From Corynebacterium aurimucosum ATCC 700975 (GTDB lineage Bacteria > Actinomycetota > Actinomycetes > Mycobacteriales > Mycobacteriaceae): DNA of 64,000 nt. Positions 1 through 8,661 of this stretch are shown piece by piece. The stretch spans positions 2,046,001 through 2,110,000 of the forward strand of contig NC_012590.1 in NCBI RefSeq assembly GCF_000022905.1, given 5' to 3'. Under the pieces are notes generated by a model that had not been told where the DNA came from, made no database searches, and saw only the letters and a program-made list of their open reading frames with translations. A program made the position numbers and the translations under genes. Numbering within the stretch: the stretch's first letter is position 1; every line of letters starts with the position of its first letter.

Positions 1-47
1 GGAAGATGGTTGACGCGGATATCGGTAAACGCCTCCACTGGCCCCAT

Positions 48-67
48 GCTGTGGGTGCACCCACAGC
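48..67. terminator. Perfect 20-nt palindrome, possible terminator
   Basis: The two halves GCTGTGGGTG and CACCCACAGC form a perfect palindrome followed by CCCTTTAA. It could end a plus-strand gene that lies mostly outside the window; a short open frame stops at 72-74 just after it. There is no real U tract, so the terminator role is weak. Confidence 0.3.
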
Positions 68-150
68 CCTTTAAGGGACAAGACGCGCTGCCCCGCTTGT
101 TATCGTGTTTGTAGCTGCAGGAAACATTCTTACCCAGGAAAGGGCTTTTC

Positions 151-360
151 GTGACCAACCCAGTAAGTGCGTGGAAGATTGTCCCCGCTATTGCAGTCGT
201 GGGCGGTTTCCTCCTGCTCATCCTGTACGTGGGTTTAAGCCGCTATTACAACACCCAAGAGCTCGCCATGCTGATCGAAGGTGCCAACGCCAACGGCCAG
301 AACTACTCGGTGACAATCCACAACCAGCTCACCGGCAGCTACTCATTCAATGCTGAGTAA
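151..360 (+). CDS. Small single-pass membrane protein, unknown function
   Basis: I do not recognise this 69-residue protein. It starts with GTG, preceded by AGGAAAGG about 8 bases upstream, which is the reason for choosing this start. Residues 10-28 form one strongly hydrophobic segment (VPAIAVVGGFLLLILYVGL), followed by a polar C-terminal half with several Asn and Gln residues. It looks like a one-pass membrane protein with a short external or cytoplasmic tail. It is divergent from nothing and stands alone: about 250 bases without a convincing gene separate it from the end of lepA. A real gene is likely from the RBS and the clear membrane segment, but the family is unknown. Confidence 0.55.
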   Translation: MTNPVSAWKIVPAIAVVGGFLLLILYVGLSRYYNTQELAMLIEGANANGQNYSVTIHNQLTGSYSFNAE

Positions 361-617
361 CCCAGCCGGAGCACCAAGCTAGGTAAGAAAGCCAGTTGGG
401 CTCTGCCTTCCACAGGTTTAGAGCATGCGGCTCAATCCAGCCACGACATAGGACCGTCGAAGCGTGAGCCGGCGCGGGGTGAACCTGCGCCAGTGCGTGG
501 GCGTGGGGCCTGCGCCGGCAGTGTAATCAGTACCGGCTGCCGGCAGTGCCCTTAAGCACCCGCCGTGGCCGCGCTGATGGTTTTGCAGGCCCGATGCCAA
601 GCTTGGCGACGGTCCCC

Positions 618-2465
618 CTATTCAGCGTCCGTGGACAGCGCCGCGACGAAGGCCTCCTGCGGCACTGAAACGGAGCCGATGGACTTCATGCGCTTCTTAC
701 CGGCCTTTTGCTTCTCCAGCAGCTTGCGCTTACGCGAAATATCGCCGCCGTAGCACTTGGCCAACACGTCCTTGCGCATGGCGCGGATATTCTCACGCGC
801 GATGATCTTCGAACCGATGGCCGCCTGGACGGGCACCTCGAACTGCTGGCGCGGGATGAGCTCCTTGAGCTTCTTCGTCATCTTATTGCCGTACCACTGC
901 GCGGAATCGCGGTGCACAATCGCGGAGAAAGCATCCACAGGATCACCGTTAAGCAGGATATCCACCTTCACCAGGTCCGCCAGCTGCTCGCCGGCCTCCT
1001 CATAGTTGAGGGAAGCGTAGCCCTTGGTGCGGGACTTCAGCATGTCGAAGAAGTCGAAGATGATTTCACCCAGCGGCATGGTGTAGCGCAGCTCCACGCG
1101 GTCCTCAGACAGGTAGTCCATGCCGCCCATCTGGCCGCGCTTGGACTGGCACAGCTCCATCGTCGAACCCACGAATTCCTCCGGCACGATGATGGTCATC
1201 TTCACAATCGGCTCGTAGACCTCACGAAGCTTGCCACCGGGCCAGTCCGACGGATTGTGCACCATGGACTCTTCGCCGTCCTCTGCCACCACGCGGTAGG
1301 TCACCGACGGTGCCGTGGAAATCAGGTCCAAGCCAAACTCGCGCTCCAAACGGTCGCGCGTGATTTCCATGTGCAGCAGACCCAAGAAGCCACAGCGGAA
1401 GCCGAAGCCTAGGGCGACGGAGGTCTCGGGCTCGAAGGTGAGGGAGGCGTCGTTAAGCTGCAGCTTCTCCAGCGCGTCACGCAGATCCGGGAAGTCCGCC
1501 TGGGAGATGGGGAACAAGCCGGAGTAGACCATGGGGTTCGGGTCGGCGTAGCCCTTGAGGGGCTCGCTCGCGCCATTCGACGCCCACGTAATCGTGTCAC
1601 CCACCTTGGTCTCACGCACGTTCTTTACGCCGGTAATGAGGTAGCCCACCTCGCCCGGGCCCAGGCCTTTACACTTCTGCATGGTGGGGCTGACGATGCC
1701 CACCTCCAGCAGCTCGTGGTTGGTACCCGTGGCCATCATGGTGACCTTCTGGCGCGGGGTCAGCTTGCCATCCATCATGCGGATATAGGTCACCACGCCG
1801 CGGTAGGTGTCGTAGACAGAGTCGAAGACCATGGCACGGGCCGGGGCATCCTCGCCGAACTCGGACGTCGGCGCCGGGATGAGCTCAGCCACCTTATCCA
1901 GCAGCTCCGGCACGCCCTCGCCGGTCTTGCCGGACACGCGCAGCACCTCCTCCGGCTCGCAGCCGATGATGTGGGCAATCTCGAGGGCGTACTTCTCCGG
2001 GTCGGCCGCGGGCAGGTCAATCTTGTTCAGGACCGGGATGATCTCCAGGTCATTTTCCATGGCCAGGTAGAGGTTGGCCAGGGTTTGGGCTTCGATGCCT
2101 TGGGCGGCGTCGACAAGCAGGATGGCGCCTTCACAGGCTTCGAGCGCACGGGAGACCTCGTAGGTGAAGTCCACGTGGCCGGGAGTGTCGATCATCTGCA
2201 TGACGATCTCCTGGCCTTCGAACTCACCGGAGCGAGGAATCCAGGGCAGGCGCACGTTCTGCGCCTTAATGGTGATGCCGCGCTCACGCTCGATATCCAT
2301 GTTGTCGAGGTATTGGTCGCGCATGTCGCGCTCCTCCACCACCTGCGACAACTGCAGGATGCGATCAGCCAGCGTCGACTTGCCGTGGTCGATGTGGGCG
2401 ATAATGCAAAAGTTTCGGATCTTGGACGGATCCGTAAACGTAGTGGCCGCGAAGTTTGTAGACAT
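618..2465 (-). CDS. lepA: Elongation factor 4 (LepA), ribosome back-translocase GTPase
   Basis: LepA binds stalled or mistranslocated ribosomes and promotes back-translocation; it also helps 30S biogenesis. The 615-residue length is normal for the family. The GTPase domain is complete: P loop AHIDHGKST near residues 22-30, switch and G3 element DTPGH near 93-97, and G4 NKID near 147-150. The C-terminal part carries the LepA-specific region rich in Lys and Arg ([13 protein letters not shown]). The ATG start is 18 bases from the divergent PemK/MazF-like gene, so both promoters must lie in or across each other's 5' ends. The neighbouring rpsT and holA-comEC order is the conserved actinobacterial arrangement. 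Confidence 0.97.
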   Translation of the reverse strand: MSTNFAATTFTDPSKIRNFCIIAHIDHGKSTLADRILQLSQVVEERDMRDQYLDNMDIERERGITIKAQNVRLPWIPRSGEFEGQEIVMQMIDTPGHVDFTYEVSRALEACEGAILLVDAAQGIEAQTLANLYLAMENDLEIIPVLNKIDLPAADPEKYALEIAHIIGCEPEEVLRVSGKTGEGVPELLDKVAELIPAPTSEFGEDAPARAMVFDSVYDTYRGVVTYIRMMDGKLTPRQKVTMMATGTNHELLEVGIVSPTMQKCKGLGPGEVGYLITGVKNVRETKVGDTITWASNGASEPLKGYADPNPMVYSGLFPISQADFPDLRDALEKLQLNDASLTFEPETSVALGFGFRCGFLGLLHMEITRDRLEREFGLDLISTAPSVTYRVVAEDGEESMVHNPSDWPGGKLREVYEPIVKMTIIVPEEFVGSTMELCQSKRGQMGGMDYLSEDRVELRYTMPLGEIIFDFFDMLKSRTKGYASLNYEEAGEQLADLVKVDILLNGDPVDAFSAIVHRDSAQWYGNKMTKKLKELIPRQQFEVPVQAAIGSKIIARENIRAMRKDVLAKCYGGDISRKRKLLEKQKAGKKRMKSIGSVSVPQEAFVAALSTDAE

Positions 2466-2483
2466 GTGTTTAGAATAGACGAC

Positions 2484-3005
2484 ATGTCTAGGTTGGCACG
2501 CATTCTCGGTATCGGAGGCCCTGAGCCTGTCGACGTCGGTCTCGAGCGCATCACCGAAGGCCTAGGGCTAAACCAGAATGATTCCGTGACGGAACCCCGC
2601 AAAGCCGCCGACATTCGCGTCGAGTGTGCCGCGGCCCATCCGCGCAGCGTCTTCTTCACCCCCGACATGGACGGGCAGGCGGACTCCGGGGAAGTCGTGT
2701 GGGTATGGGCGCCCTCGGATGGCAAGCAGTCCCCACCGCGCGAGCGCGCCGTGCTGATTGTCTCGCGCACGCGCACCACCGTCCTGGGCCTGCTTATCTC
2801 CTCCAACCCGGGCCACGCCAACAAAGAAGAGTGGCTCGATATCGGCACCGGCGAATGGGACGAATCCGGCCGGCAGTGCTGGGTGCGGATGGACCGCGTG
2901 CTGGAAATCTCCGAGGAACAATGCCGCCGACAGGGCACGCTTTTCCCGGAACGCCGCTTCGAACGCATTGCCAACCGGCTGCGCTCACGCTATCACTGGG
3001 CCTGA
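2484..3005 (+). CDS. PemK/MazF-like family protein
   Basis: This 173-residue protein resembles proteins annotated as PemK/MazF-family toxins. After a variable N-terminal third, a compact beta-rich region begins at GEVVWVWAP (about residue 70), followed by RAVLIVSR and the C-terminal [11 protein letters not shown] element, which fits the MazF-like barrel (entry strand with Val-Trp, a central strand ending in Ser-Arg, a late Asp-Arg). The frame stays open far upstream, but only because it runs antisense through lepA; the ATG at 2484, just beyond the lepA start, is the sensible start. No antitoxin gene is adjacent. The position between lepA and rpsT is conserved, which suggests a resident housekeeping member and not a mobile toxin. 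Ribonuclease activity is not demonstrated by sequence. Confidence 0.7.
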   Translation: MSRLARILGIGGPEPVDVGLERITEGLGLNQNDSVTEPRKAADIRVECAAAHPRSVFFTPDMDGQADSGEVVWVWAPSDGKQSPPRERAVLIVSRTRTTVLGLLISSNPGHANKEEWLDIGTGEWDESGRQCWVRMDRVLEISEEQCRRQGTLFPERRFERIANRLRSRYHWA

Positions 3006-3123
3006 TTTGGGGATTCGGCCCGCTCCCTGCTAAATTTTTTGGGATGCCGGGGCACGCTGGCGGTCAGGACCTTGGGTCCGCCTTCCTCGGTTGCATATTC
3101 CTACGACTCTAAGAGGTATAACG

Positions 3124-3387
3124 ATGGCAAACATCAAGTCCAAGCAGAAGCGCATCCTGACCAACGAGAAGTCGCGTCAGCGCAATAAGTCCGTACGCTC
3201 CGCCGTGCGTACCGAGATCCGCAAGTTCCGTGAGGCCGTCGCCGCTGGCGACAAGGCTGCAGCCGAGAAGCAGCTGCGCGTTGCCTCCCGCGCACTGGAC
3301 AAGTCCGTGTCTAAGGGCGTCTTCCACCGCAACACCGCGGCTAACAAGAAGTCCGGCATGGCCACCGCCTTCAACAAGATGGCCTAA
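3124..3387 (+). CDS. rpsT: 30S ribosomal protein S20
   Basis: S20 binds 16S rRNA and is needed for assembly and function of the 30S subunit. The 87-residue product begins [11 protein letters not shown], is very rich in Lys and Arg, and ends with the typical [12 protein letters not shown]. The ATG at 3124 is preceded by AAGAGG with good spacing; an upstream in-frame ATG at 3091 would add an 11-residue leader not found in the family. The stop codon is followed with no gap by the ATG of the adenine methyltransferase gene, which is unusual and suggests that gene is read from the rpsT transcript. Confidence 0.97.
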   Translation: MANIKSKQKRILTNEKSRQRNKSVRSAVRTEIRKFREAVAAGDKAAAEKQLRVASRALDKSVSKGVFHRNTAANKKSGMATAFNKMA

Positions 3388-4197
3388 ATGAAACCGCTCC
3401 TGAAGTGGGTGGGGGGAAAGCGTCAACTGCTACCCGTTATCCACTCCGTGCTGCCCGAGAGCTTCGACACTTATGTCGAGCCTTTCTTGGGCGGCGGAGC
3501 GGTTCTTTTTTCTTTAGCGCCCGAACGCGCCCGGGTTAATGACCTGAACACCGAGCTCATCACCGTCTACGAGGTGGTCCGCGATAACGTGGACGAGCTC
3601 ATCGCCCTGTTAAAGGGCTATCCGAATGATTCGGAATTCTTCTACGAGATGCGCGCCCGCGACCGCGAGCCGGGTTTTGCGCACTTGAGCCCCGTCGAAC
3701 GGGCTGCCCGCACGATTTATCTGAATAAGACCTGCTACAACGGGCTTTATCGGGTGAATAACGCCGGCCAGTTCAATGCCCCATTTGGCCGCTATGCCAA
3801 CCCGAAGATTTGCGATGAACCCAATCTGCGCGCGGTCTCGGAGTACCTATCCTCCCACAACGTGACGTTCTATAACGGCGACTATGCCGCGGTGGAGGCC
3901 AACGAGGGGGATTTCGTTTACTTCGATCCGCCCTATGATCCGGTCAACCCCACGAGCAATTTCACCGGCTACCAGTCGGGTGGTTTTGGCCGCGCAGATC
4001 AGATTCGGCTGAAGGAGACCTGCGACGACCTCAACGCCCGCGGGGTGAAGTTCCTGCTGTCGAATTCGGCGACGGACTTCATCAAGGAGCTGTACGCGGA
4101 CTACCACATCGACATCGTGGGGGCCACGCGCGCGGTGAACTCCGTGGCCTCGAAGCGCGGCAAGGTCGATGAGGTGCTCGTGCGCAATTATGCTTAA
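3388..4197 (+). CDS. D12-class DNA adenine methyltransferase (Dam/DpnM type)
   Basis: The 269-residue enzyme methylates the N6 of adenine in DNA with S-adenosylmethionine. The N-terminal KWVGGKRQL (residues 6-14) and FLGGGAV (about 33-39) form the AdoMet-binding region, and the catalytic motif DPPY lies near residue 186, the order of the D12 class. DpnM, the closest well-known relative by layout, modifies GATC, but target specificity cannot be read from sequence here. Its ATG abuts the rpsT stop codon, and it overlaps the downstream nuclease gene by 8 bases. This makes it the modification half of a restriction-modification pair that probably depends on the rpsT promoter, so the host is protected whenever it makes ribosomes. 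Confidence 0.93.
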   Translation: MKPLLKWVGGKRQLLPVIHSVLPESFDTYVEPFLGGGAVLFSLAPERARVNDLNTELITVYEVVRDNVDELIALLKGYPNDSEFFYEMRARDREPGFAHLSPVERAARTIYLNKTCYNGLYRVNNAGQFNAPFGRYANPKICDEPNLRAVSEYLSSHNVTFYNGDYAAVEANEGDFVYFDPPYDPVNPTSNFTGYQSGGFGRADQIRLKETCDDLNARGVKFLLSNSATDFIKELYADYHIDIVGATRAVNSVASKRGKVDEVLVRNYA

Positions 4198-5368
4198 CGA
4201 CGCCGCCTGGGACCTCGTCTACCCCCACATCGCCGCCGACATCGCGGACCAGGGCTTTGCGGTATTGCCCGCCGCGAAACTTAAGGAGCTATCGGGCCGC
4301 GAGCCGCGGTTGATGGCCAAGCACGACTTTTCGGCAGCGCGCCCCGAGGTCTTTCGACAGCACGGGTTGTCCATGCTGCCGATTCGCCGCGATGCCTATC
4401 TGATTGGCCGCTTTGACCTATACCAGCCCTTCCCGGAGCAGGCCGGGCCGCTGAAGTCGATGCCGGTTCCGCGGCACATCCAGTCCATCGACTTCGAGAA
4501 CCTAACCTCGGAGGCCGCAGCACTCACCGCGGCGAGCTTAAGCGGCATGCTTGATGATTTCCTGGGCGGTGAGTTGGTACCGACGGTCAGCGGGCGCATG
4601 TCGACGCTCAGGCTGCCCATGCGGGTCGGCGGGCGCGATATCGAAGTAGACCGCGCCCAGATGGAGATTGATGCCGGCTTCGAGTCCGCCGAGCACCTCG
4701 TGCTCGTGGAGGCGAAGAACCACCTCTCCCCCGACTTCAACATTCGCCAGCTCTACTTCCCGTTCCGCCGCTTCTCGCTGGCCTTGGAGAAGGACGTCGT
4801 GCCGGTGTACTTGGTGTATTCCAACGGCATCTTCCACTTCTACCGCTACGCGTTTAGGCAGCCGGAGGACTTCCGCAGCATCGAGTTGGTCAGCGCGGCG
4901 CGCTATGTTTTGGGCGAGTCTGGCCTGACTGAGGCGACGGTGCGCGCGGTGCTGGCGCGCACGCAGGTCGAGGACACGCGCGTTCCTTTCCCCCAGGCGG
5001 ACTCCTTTGCGCGAGTCATCAGCCTGCTGGAGAACCCAGTGGACAAAGCGGAGATGCCCGAGGAATTTGGTTTTACCCCACGCCAGGCGGATTATTACAC
5101 CAACGCCGCCCGCTACTTGGGCCTGAGCAAGCTCAACGGCACCCGCGATGAACGCAACCTCACCCTCATCGAGGCACTGGCCTGCCGCCCGGTGTTCCGG
5201 GACATGGTGCGGCACGTCGTGGATACGGGCCGAGCGGTGGATAAAGAAGAGGCAATGGTCTTCATGCGGGCGGCCGACCTGGGCCTGGGTGAGACGACCC
5301 TGCGCCGCCGCTCCGCCACGGTGGCGGCGTGGTCGCAGTGGCTGGCGGAGCTCCTCGAACAGGCCTAG
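4190..5368 (+). CDS. Type II restriction endonuclease, partner of the adenine methylase
   Basis: A 392-residue protein encoded in an 8-base overlap with the methyltransferase. A PD-(D/E)XK nuclease core is visible: VDRAQMEID near residues 149-157, followed about ten residues later by LVLVEAKN, where Glu and Lys match the ExK motif, and then QLYFPFRR. The C-terminal third is helical and may hold a DNA-binding winged helix (FTPRQADYYTNAARYLGL). I recall this architecture from proteins labelled type II restriction enzymes with recently named DUF domains, but cannot confirm the family. The tight coupling to a D12 methylase is the main functional evidence. The recognition sequence is unknown. No controller gene is present. 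Confidence 0.8.
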   Translation: MLNDAAWDLVYPHIAADIADQGFAVLPAAKLKELSGREPRLMAKHDFSAARPEVFRQHGLSMLPIRRDAYLIGRFDLYQPFPEQAGPLKSMPVPRHIQSIDFENLTSEAAALTAASLSGMLDDFLGGELVPTVSGRMSTLRLPMRVGGRDIEVDRAQMEIDAGFESAEHLVLVEAKNHLSPDFNIRQLYFPFRRFSLALEKDVVPVYLVYSNGIFHFYRYAFRQPEDFRSIELVSAARYVLGESGLTEATVRAVLARTQVEDTRVPFPQADSFARVISLLENPVDKAEMPEEFGFTPRQADYYTNAARYLGLSKLNGTRDERNLTLIEALACRPVFRDMVRHVVDTGRAVDKEEAMVFMRAADLGLGETTLRRRSATVAAWSQWLAELLEQA

Positions 5369-5415
5369 ACCGCAGCTCGGCGGCGCCAGTGCCAAGATGC
5401 TAGGCGGAGCGGAAC

Positions 5416-5432
5416 CAGCGCCTAAGGCGCTG
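5416..5432. terminator. Hairpin between convergent genes
   Basis: CAGCGCC and GGCGCTG pair around a TAA loop, between the ends of the restriction gene and the convergent LysE-type gene. There is no U tract on either side, so it is only a candidate bidirectional terminator. Confidence 0.35.
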
Positions 5433-5448
5433 CCCGAAGTGGGACGGG

Positions 5449-6090
5449 TTAGGTGGCTTGAATGCCGGCCCACACCAGGGCGCAGCCAGCCACCACGAAG
5501 AAAACGCCGGAGGCGATGTCAATCCACGGGCCGGCGGCCAGGAGGCGGCGGCGAATCGCGCGGGTAGAAATCACCGTCGAGAGGAAGACGAAAAGCAGGT
5601 AGCTCGACAGCGACAAGCTCAACACCAGCGCCACCGATACCCACACCGGCGGATGCGGCGGCAACAGCGGGGCGACCATAGCGGCGAGGAAGAGCACGAT
5701 CTTCGGGTTAGACAAGTTGGTGGCCAAACCCGTGCGGAAGACCTTGCCCACCGAGCCCAAGCGAGCGGCCGCCTCTTCCTCATCGACGGGCGGCTGCTTG
5801 CGCAGCTCCAACCCAGAGCGAATGGAGAGCACGCCCATGAACACCAGGAAGCAACCACCGATCACCTGAATCAGCGAGAGGACGCCAGGGAAGGCGGTAA
5901 GCAGGGCGGCCGCGCCGAACACGGTCAGCGTGCACCAGAACAGCACGCCTACCTGGATGCCGGTTGCCGCCGCAATGGCGTGGCGGCGCGAGCGCGTGGC
6001 ATAGCGCGTCACCAGAACGATGTCGGGGCCGGGGGCTGCCGCACCGACGAGATTCATGAGGAGGATGGCCGCAAACGCGGACCAGCTCAT
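5449..6090 (-). CDS. LysE/RhtB family amino-acid exporter
   Basis: A 213-residue inner-membrane protein with about six hydrophobic segments. The N terminus (MSWSAFAAILLMNLVGAAAPGPD) carries the family hallmark PGPD at residues 20-23, followed by a transmembrane segment rich in Gly and Ala. LysE/RhtB proteins export amino acids such as lysine, threonine or homoserine by proton exchange; the substrate cannot be told from the sequence. It overlaps the ankyrin gene upstream by 4 bases (ATGA arrangement), so the two are translationally coupled. The restriction-modification pair on the other strand ends 80 bases away. Confidence 0.9.
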   Translation of the reverse strand: MSWSAFAAILLMNLVGAAAPGPDIVLVTRYATRSRRHAIAAATGIQVGVLFWCTLTVFGAAALLTAFPGVLSLIQVIGGCFLVFMGVLSIRSGLELRKQPPVDEEEAAARLGSVGKVFRTGLATNLSNPKIVLFLAAMVAPLLPPHPPVWVSVALVLSLSLSSYLLFVFLSTVISTRAIRRRLLAAGPWIDIASGVFFVVAGCALVWAGIQAT

Positions 6091-6455
6091 GACAGGCGCT
6101 CGAGGAGATCCTCGCGGCCGAACATGCGGGCCGAGTCGAGGGCATTAGGCTGGCCGGCGGTGGGGTTGGCGCCGGCGGCAAGAAGGGCGTCGATCACCGC
6201 GTCCTCCTTCTTAAAAATCGCCCCGGCCAGCGGAGACTGGCCGCGATCGTTGAGGAGGTTGACGTCGGCCCCCGCCGCGGCGAGCTGGCGCACCAGCTCC
6301 GCGTGACCGTGGTAGGAGGCGAGCATGATGAAGGACTGCCCGTCCTGGTTCACCATGTCCACGTTAACGCCCTGCTTGATGTACTCGAGCAGCGTGACAT
6401 CGCCGTTGCGGGCAAAGTCGAAAAGCTTGGTAGCAAAGTTCTGGATATCATCCAT
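6087..6455 (-). CDS. Ankyrin-repeat protein
   Basis: A 122-residue soluble protein made of about three ankyrin repeats. Recognisable units are the helix pairs ending GVNVDMVNQDGQSFIMLASYHGH, then AAGADVNLLNDRGQSPLAGAI, then AAGANPTAGQPNALDSARMFG. No signal peptide or membrane segment is visible. Ankyrin proteins mediate protein-protein contacts; the partner is unknown. It ends inside the start of the LysE-type exporter gene (4-base overlap), so the exporter is the obvious candidate for a functional link. Only 11 bases separate its start from the stop of holA. Confidence 0.88.
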   Translation of the reverse strand: MDDIQNFATKLFDFARNGDVTLLEYIKQGVNVDMVNQDGQSFIMLASYHGHAELVRQLAAAGADVNLLNDRGQSPLAGAIFKKEDAVIDALLAAGANPTAGQPNALDSARMFGREDLLERLS

Positions 6456-6466
6456 GGAGGGTTAGT

Positions 6467-7414
6467 CTAGCGCGCCAGCTCCGCCACCCGTTTAACGGCC
6501 GCCTCGATGGCGAAGGACTCGTCGCCACCCTGTCCTTTGACCGCGGCATCCAGCTCCGTCATGAGGATGACGGCCTTGGTGATATTCTCCCCCGACCAAC
6601 GCCGCGCCACCGGTTGGGTGAGCTTCACCGCATATGGCGCCATACCGGTCTGGGAGGCCAGCGAATACTGATCCCCGCGCGCAGAGTAGAGCCGCGCGAT
6701 ATTGCCCACCTTATTCGCCAGCGCCGAGGCGATGGCCACAGGGCTCGCCCCCAACTGCAGCGCCCGACGGCACGTGGAAACCGCCGCCTCCACGCGACCA
6801 GCCACAGCAGCATCCGCAATATCCCAGTTGGCCACCTCAGCCACGCCCACGTAATACGCGTGCACCGCCTCGCGGGTTACCTTGCCGCCTGTGTCGAAGA
6901 CCAGCTGCGAGATGGCGGAGGCGAGTTCGCGGAGGTCGGAGCCGACGCCGTCGAGAAGCGCCTGCACCACATCCGGTGTAGGCCGCACCCCATGCGAGGC
7001 GAACTCGCGGGTCGCCCACTGCGCGAGTTCGTTCGGGTAGAGGGAGAAGACCTCATGTACCTCGGCCGTCTTGCGCAGCGCCGCGATGAGCTCCGGCGGC
7101 TTCTTCTTTTTCTTCAGCGTCTTCGCCGTCACCGAGTACAGCAAAATGAGCGTGATGCCGGGCATGGGGTTGGCGCAGGCATCGAGAAGTATCTTCGTGA
7201 CCTCCTTGCCGGCCCTCTCCACGTCGCTGATAACGATGACGCGGTCTTCCCCGAACAACGAGGGGCTGGTCGCTTCCAGGATTTCGCCTTCGCTCACCTC
7301 GGAGGCCTTGAGCTTGGTTACCTCGCCGTGTTGGATGCTCAGGCGGGCGCGCTCGGCCAGGAATTCATCATCACCGAGGATGAGGTGCACGGGGGCTGAA
7401 GACATGCCTGTCAT
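6467..7414 (-). CDS. holA: DNA polymerase III subunit delta
   Basis: The delta subunit is the clamp-loader protein that opens the beta sliding clamp. The 315-residue product has the delta features HLILGDDEFLAERA near the N terminus, FGEDRVIVISD in the first Rossmann-like domain, and the helical C terminus with YSLASQTGM and KVGNIARLYSARG. The length matches the family. I chose the ATG at 7414 because it forms an ATGA overlap with the comEC stop; a second ATG at 7405 (MSSAPVHL) is equally plausible. The gene is the third member of the comEA-comEC-holA operon. Confidence 0.95.
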   Translation of the reverse strand: MTGMSSAPVHLILGDDEFLAERARLSIQHGEVTKLKASEVSEGEILEATSPSLFGEDRVIVISDVERAGKEVTKILLDACANPMPGITLILLYSVTAKTLKKKKKPPELIAALRKTAEVHEVFSLYPNELAQWATREFASHGVRPTPDVVQALLDGVGSDLRELASAISQLVFDTGGKVTREAVHAYYVGVAEVANWDIADAAVAGRVEAAVSTCRRALQLGASPVAIASALANKVGNIARLYSARGDQYSLASQTGMAPYAVKLTQPVARRWSGENITKAVILMTELDAAVKGQGGDESFAIEAAVKRVAELAR

Positions 7415-8661
7415 CTTAGCAACGCCGCAATGACCCACCCACAGAAAAGGAGCATCGCGACGGGCCCCGCCGCCACGGTGGTCACCGGCATGGCGGAGGC
7501 AACAAGGTGGATCCAGTCCGCCAGCGGTTCGATGAGGATAACCAGCGGCCTGCCCAGCCCCACCTGTGCGAGCGCGGCGGCGATGAGCCCCACGACGGTG
7601 ATGACCGGCACGACGGGCGCCACCAGCACGTTAGCAATCACAGAGACCACCGAGACCCGCCCCGTCATCAACGCGATGAGCGGCATGGTCACGATATCCG
7701 CGGCGATGGCCACGGCGAAGGCGCGCGCAACGATGCCAGTCCCCAGCACCCGCAGCAACAGCGGGCTGAGCACCACGATGCCGGCGGTGGCCGCCACGGA
7801 GAGCGCGAAGCCGAAGCTGACGGCTAGGTCGCTATCCGCCGCGAGCAAAAAGAGCACGCCGAGAGACAACGCGTGCAGCGGCTCCATCCTCGAAGAATTC
7901 AGCACCGCCACCAGCCCCGCCAGCCCGGCGACGGTGGCGCGTTGGACGGAGGGCTCCCACCCCACCAGTGCTACGAATAACGCCAACGCGCTTGCCGACG
8001 CCCCCACCCGCACCCGCTGCCCCGACACCACCAACGCCGCCGCCGTGCACACGATAGCAACGTTGGAGCCGGACACGGCGCTCAAATGCGATAGCCCTGT
8101 ATCGATGTAGAGCTGCTGATCCTCGGGGCTTTGCAGGCTAGTATCGCCCAGCACCATGCCGGGGATCAGTCCGTTATCGCACACAGCGCGGAAGTTGTCT
8201 GCCACCGCTGCCGTCCAGCTATGAGAATGCGCGGTGAGCTCGCCGCTAAAGACGGTTGTGCCCACCCCTACCTGATCCGAGGGACCGGGGTGGCCGTGCA
8301 CCGTCACCAGCGAACCGCCGAAGGCCTCCGGTTTTTCTTTGAGGAAGACCGGCAGCTGCGCCGGGTAGCCGGGCACTCGCAAGCGCACCATCCACCCGGA
8401 TGCCGTCTGAATCGGGTCGGCCGTGAGCTTTCCTGTCACCTCCGAGCCGAAGTGAAACGCCGCGGCGCGCACCGAGCGCACATACGTCAGGGTGGCGAAG
8501 ATGACTCCGCTCGCCACGCATAAGATGCCCTGGCCGCGCCACTGACCGCGCGCGAAAGCGAAGAGCACGAGCCCGCACAACAGCCACGGATGCCCGAAAA
8601 GTACTGAGAGCGTGGCCAGCCATGCCACCACCGCGGCGGGCACGAGCCGCAGTTCCCTCAC
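7411..8661 (-). CDS. comEC: ComEC/Rec2 family membrane channel protein
   Basis: ComEC forms the inner-membrane channel for single-stranded DNA uptake in competent bacteria. This 416-residue protein has an N-terminal pair of hydrophobic segments, a soluble OB-like region (about 75-160), and the competence domain with the conserved HLSAVSGSNVAIV near residues 193-205 and several following membrane segments. It ends in the membrane domain: the C-terminal metallo-beta-lactamase domain present in long ComEC proteins is absent. It overlaps comEA and holA by 4 bases on each side, so the three genes are one coupled unit. No other competence genes occur in the window; competence itself is not implied. 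Confidence 0.92.
   Translation of the reverse strand: MRELRLVPAAVVAWLATLSVLFGHPWLLCGLVLFAFARGQWRGQGILCVASGVIFATLTYVRSVRAAAFHFGSEVTGKLTADPIQTASGWMVRLRVPGYPAQLPVFLKEKPEAFGGSLVTVHGHPGPSDQVGVGTTVFSGELTAHSHSWTAAVADNFRAVCDNGLIPGMVLGDTSLQSPEDQQLYIDTGLSHLSAVSGSNVAIVCTAAALVVSGQRVRVGASASALALFVALVGWEPSVQRATVAGLAGLVAVLNSSRMEPLHALSLGVLFLLAADSDLAVSFGFALSVAATAGIVVLSPLLLRVLGTGIVARAFAVAIAADIVTMPLIALMTGRVSVVSVIANVLVAPVVPVITVVGLIAAALAQVGLGRPLVILIEPLADWIHLVASAMPVTTVAAGPVAMLLFCGWVIAALLR

Noticed and set aside
418-600. Short minus-strand frame in the gap before lepA
   Set aside because: Low-complexity Arg/Gly/Thr composition, no ribosome site, no neighbour support. The 257-base gap at 361-617 appears empty.
1716-2483. 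Open extension upstream of the PemK/MazF-like gene
   Set aside because: It is antisense to lepA and has no ribosome site or family similarity; the gene starts at 2484.
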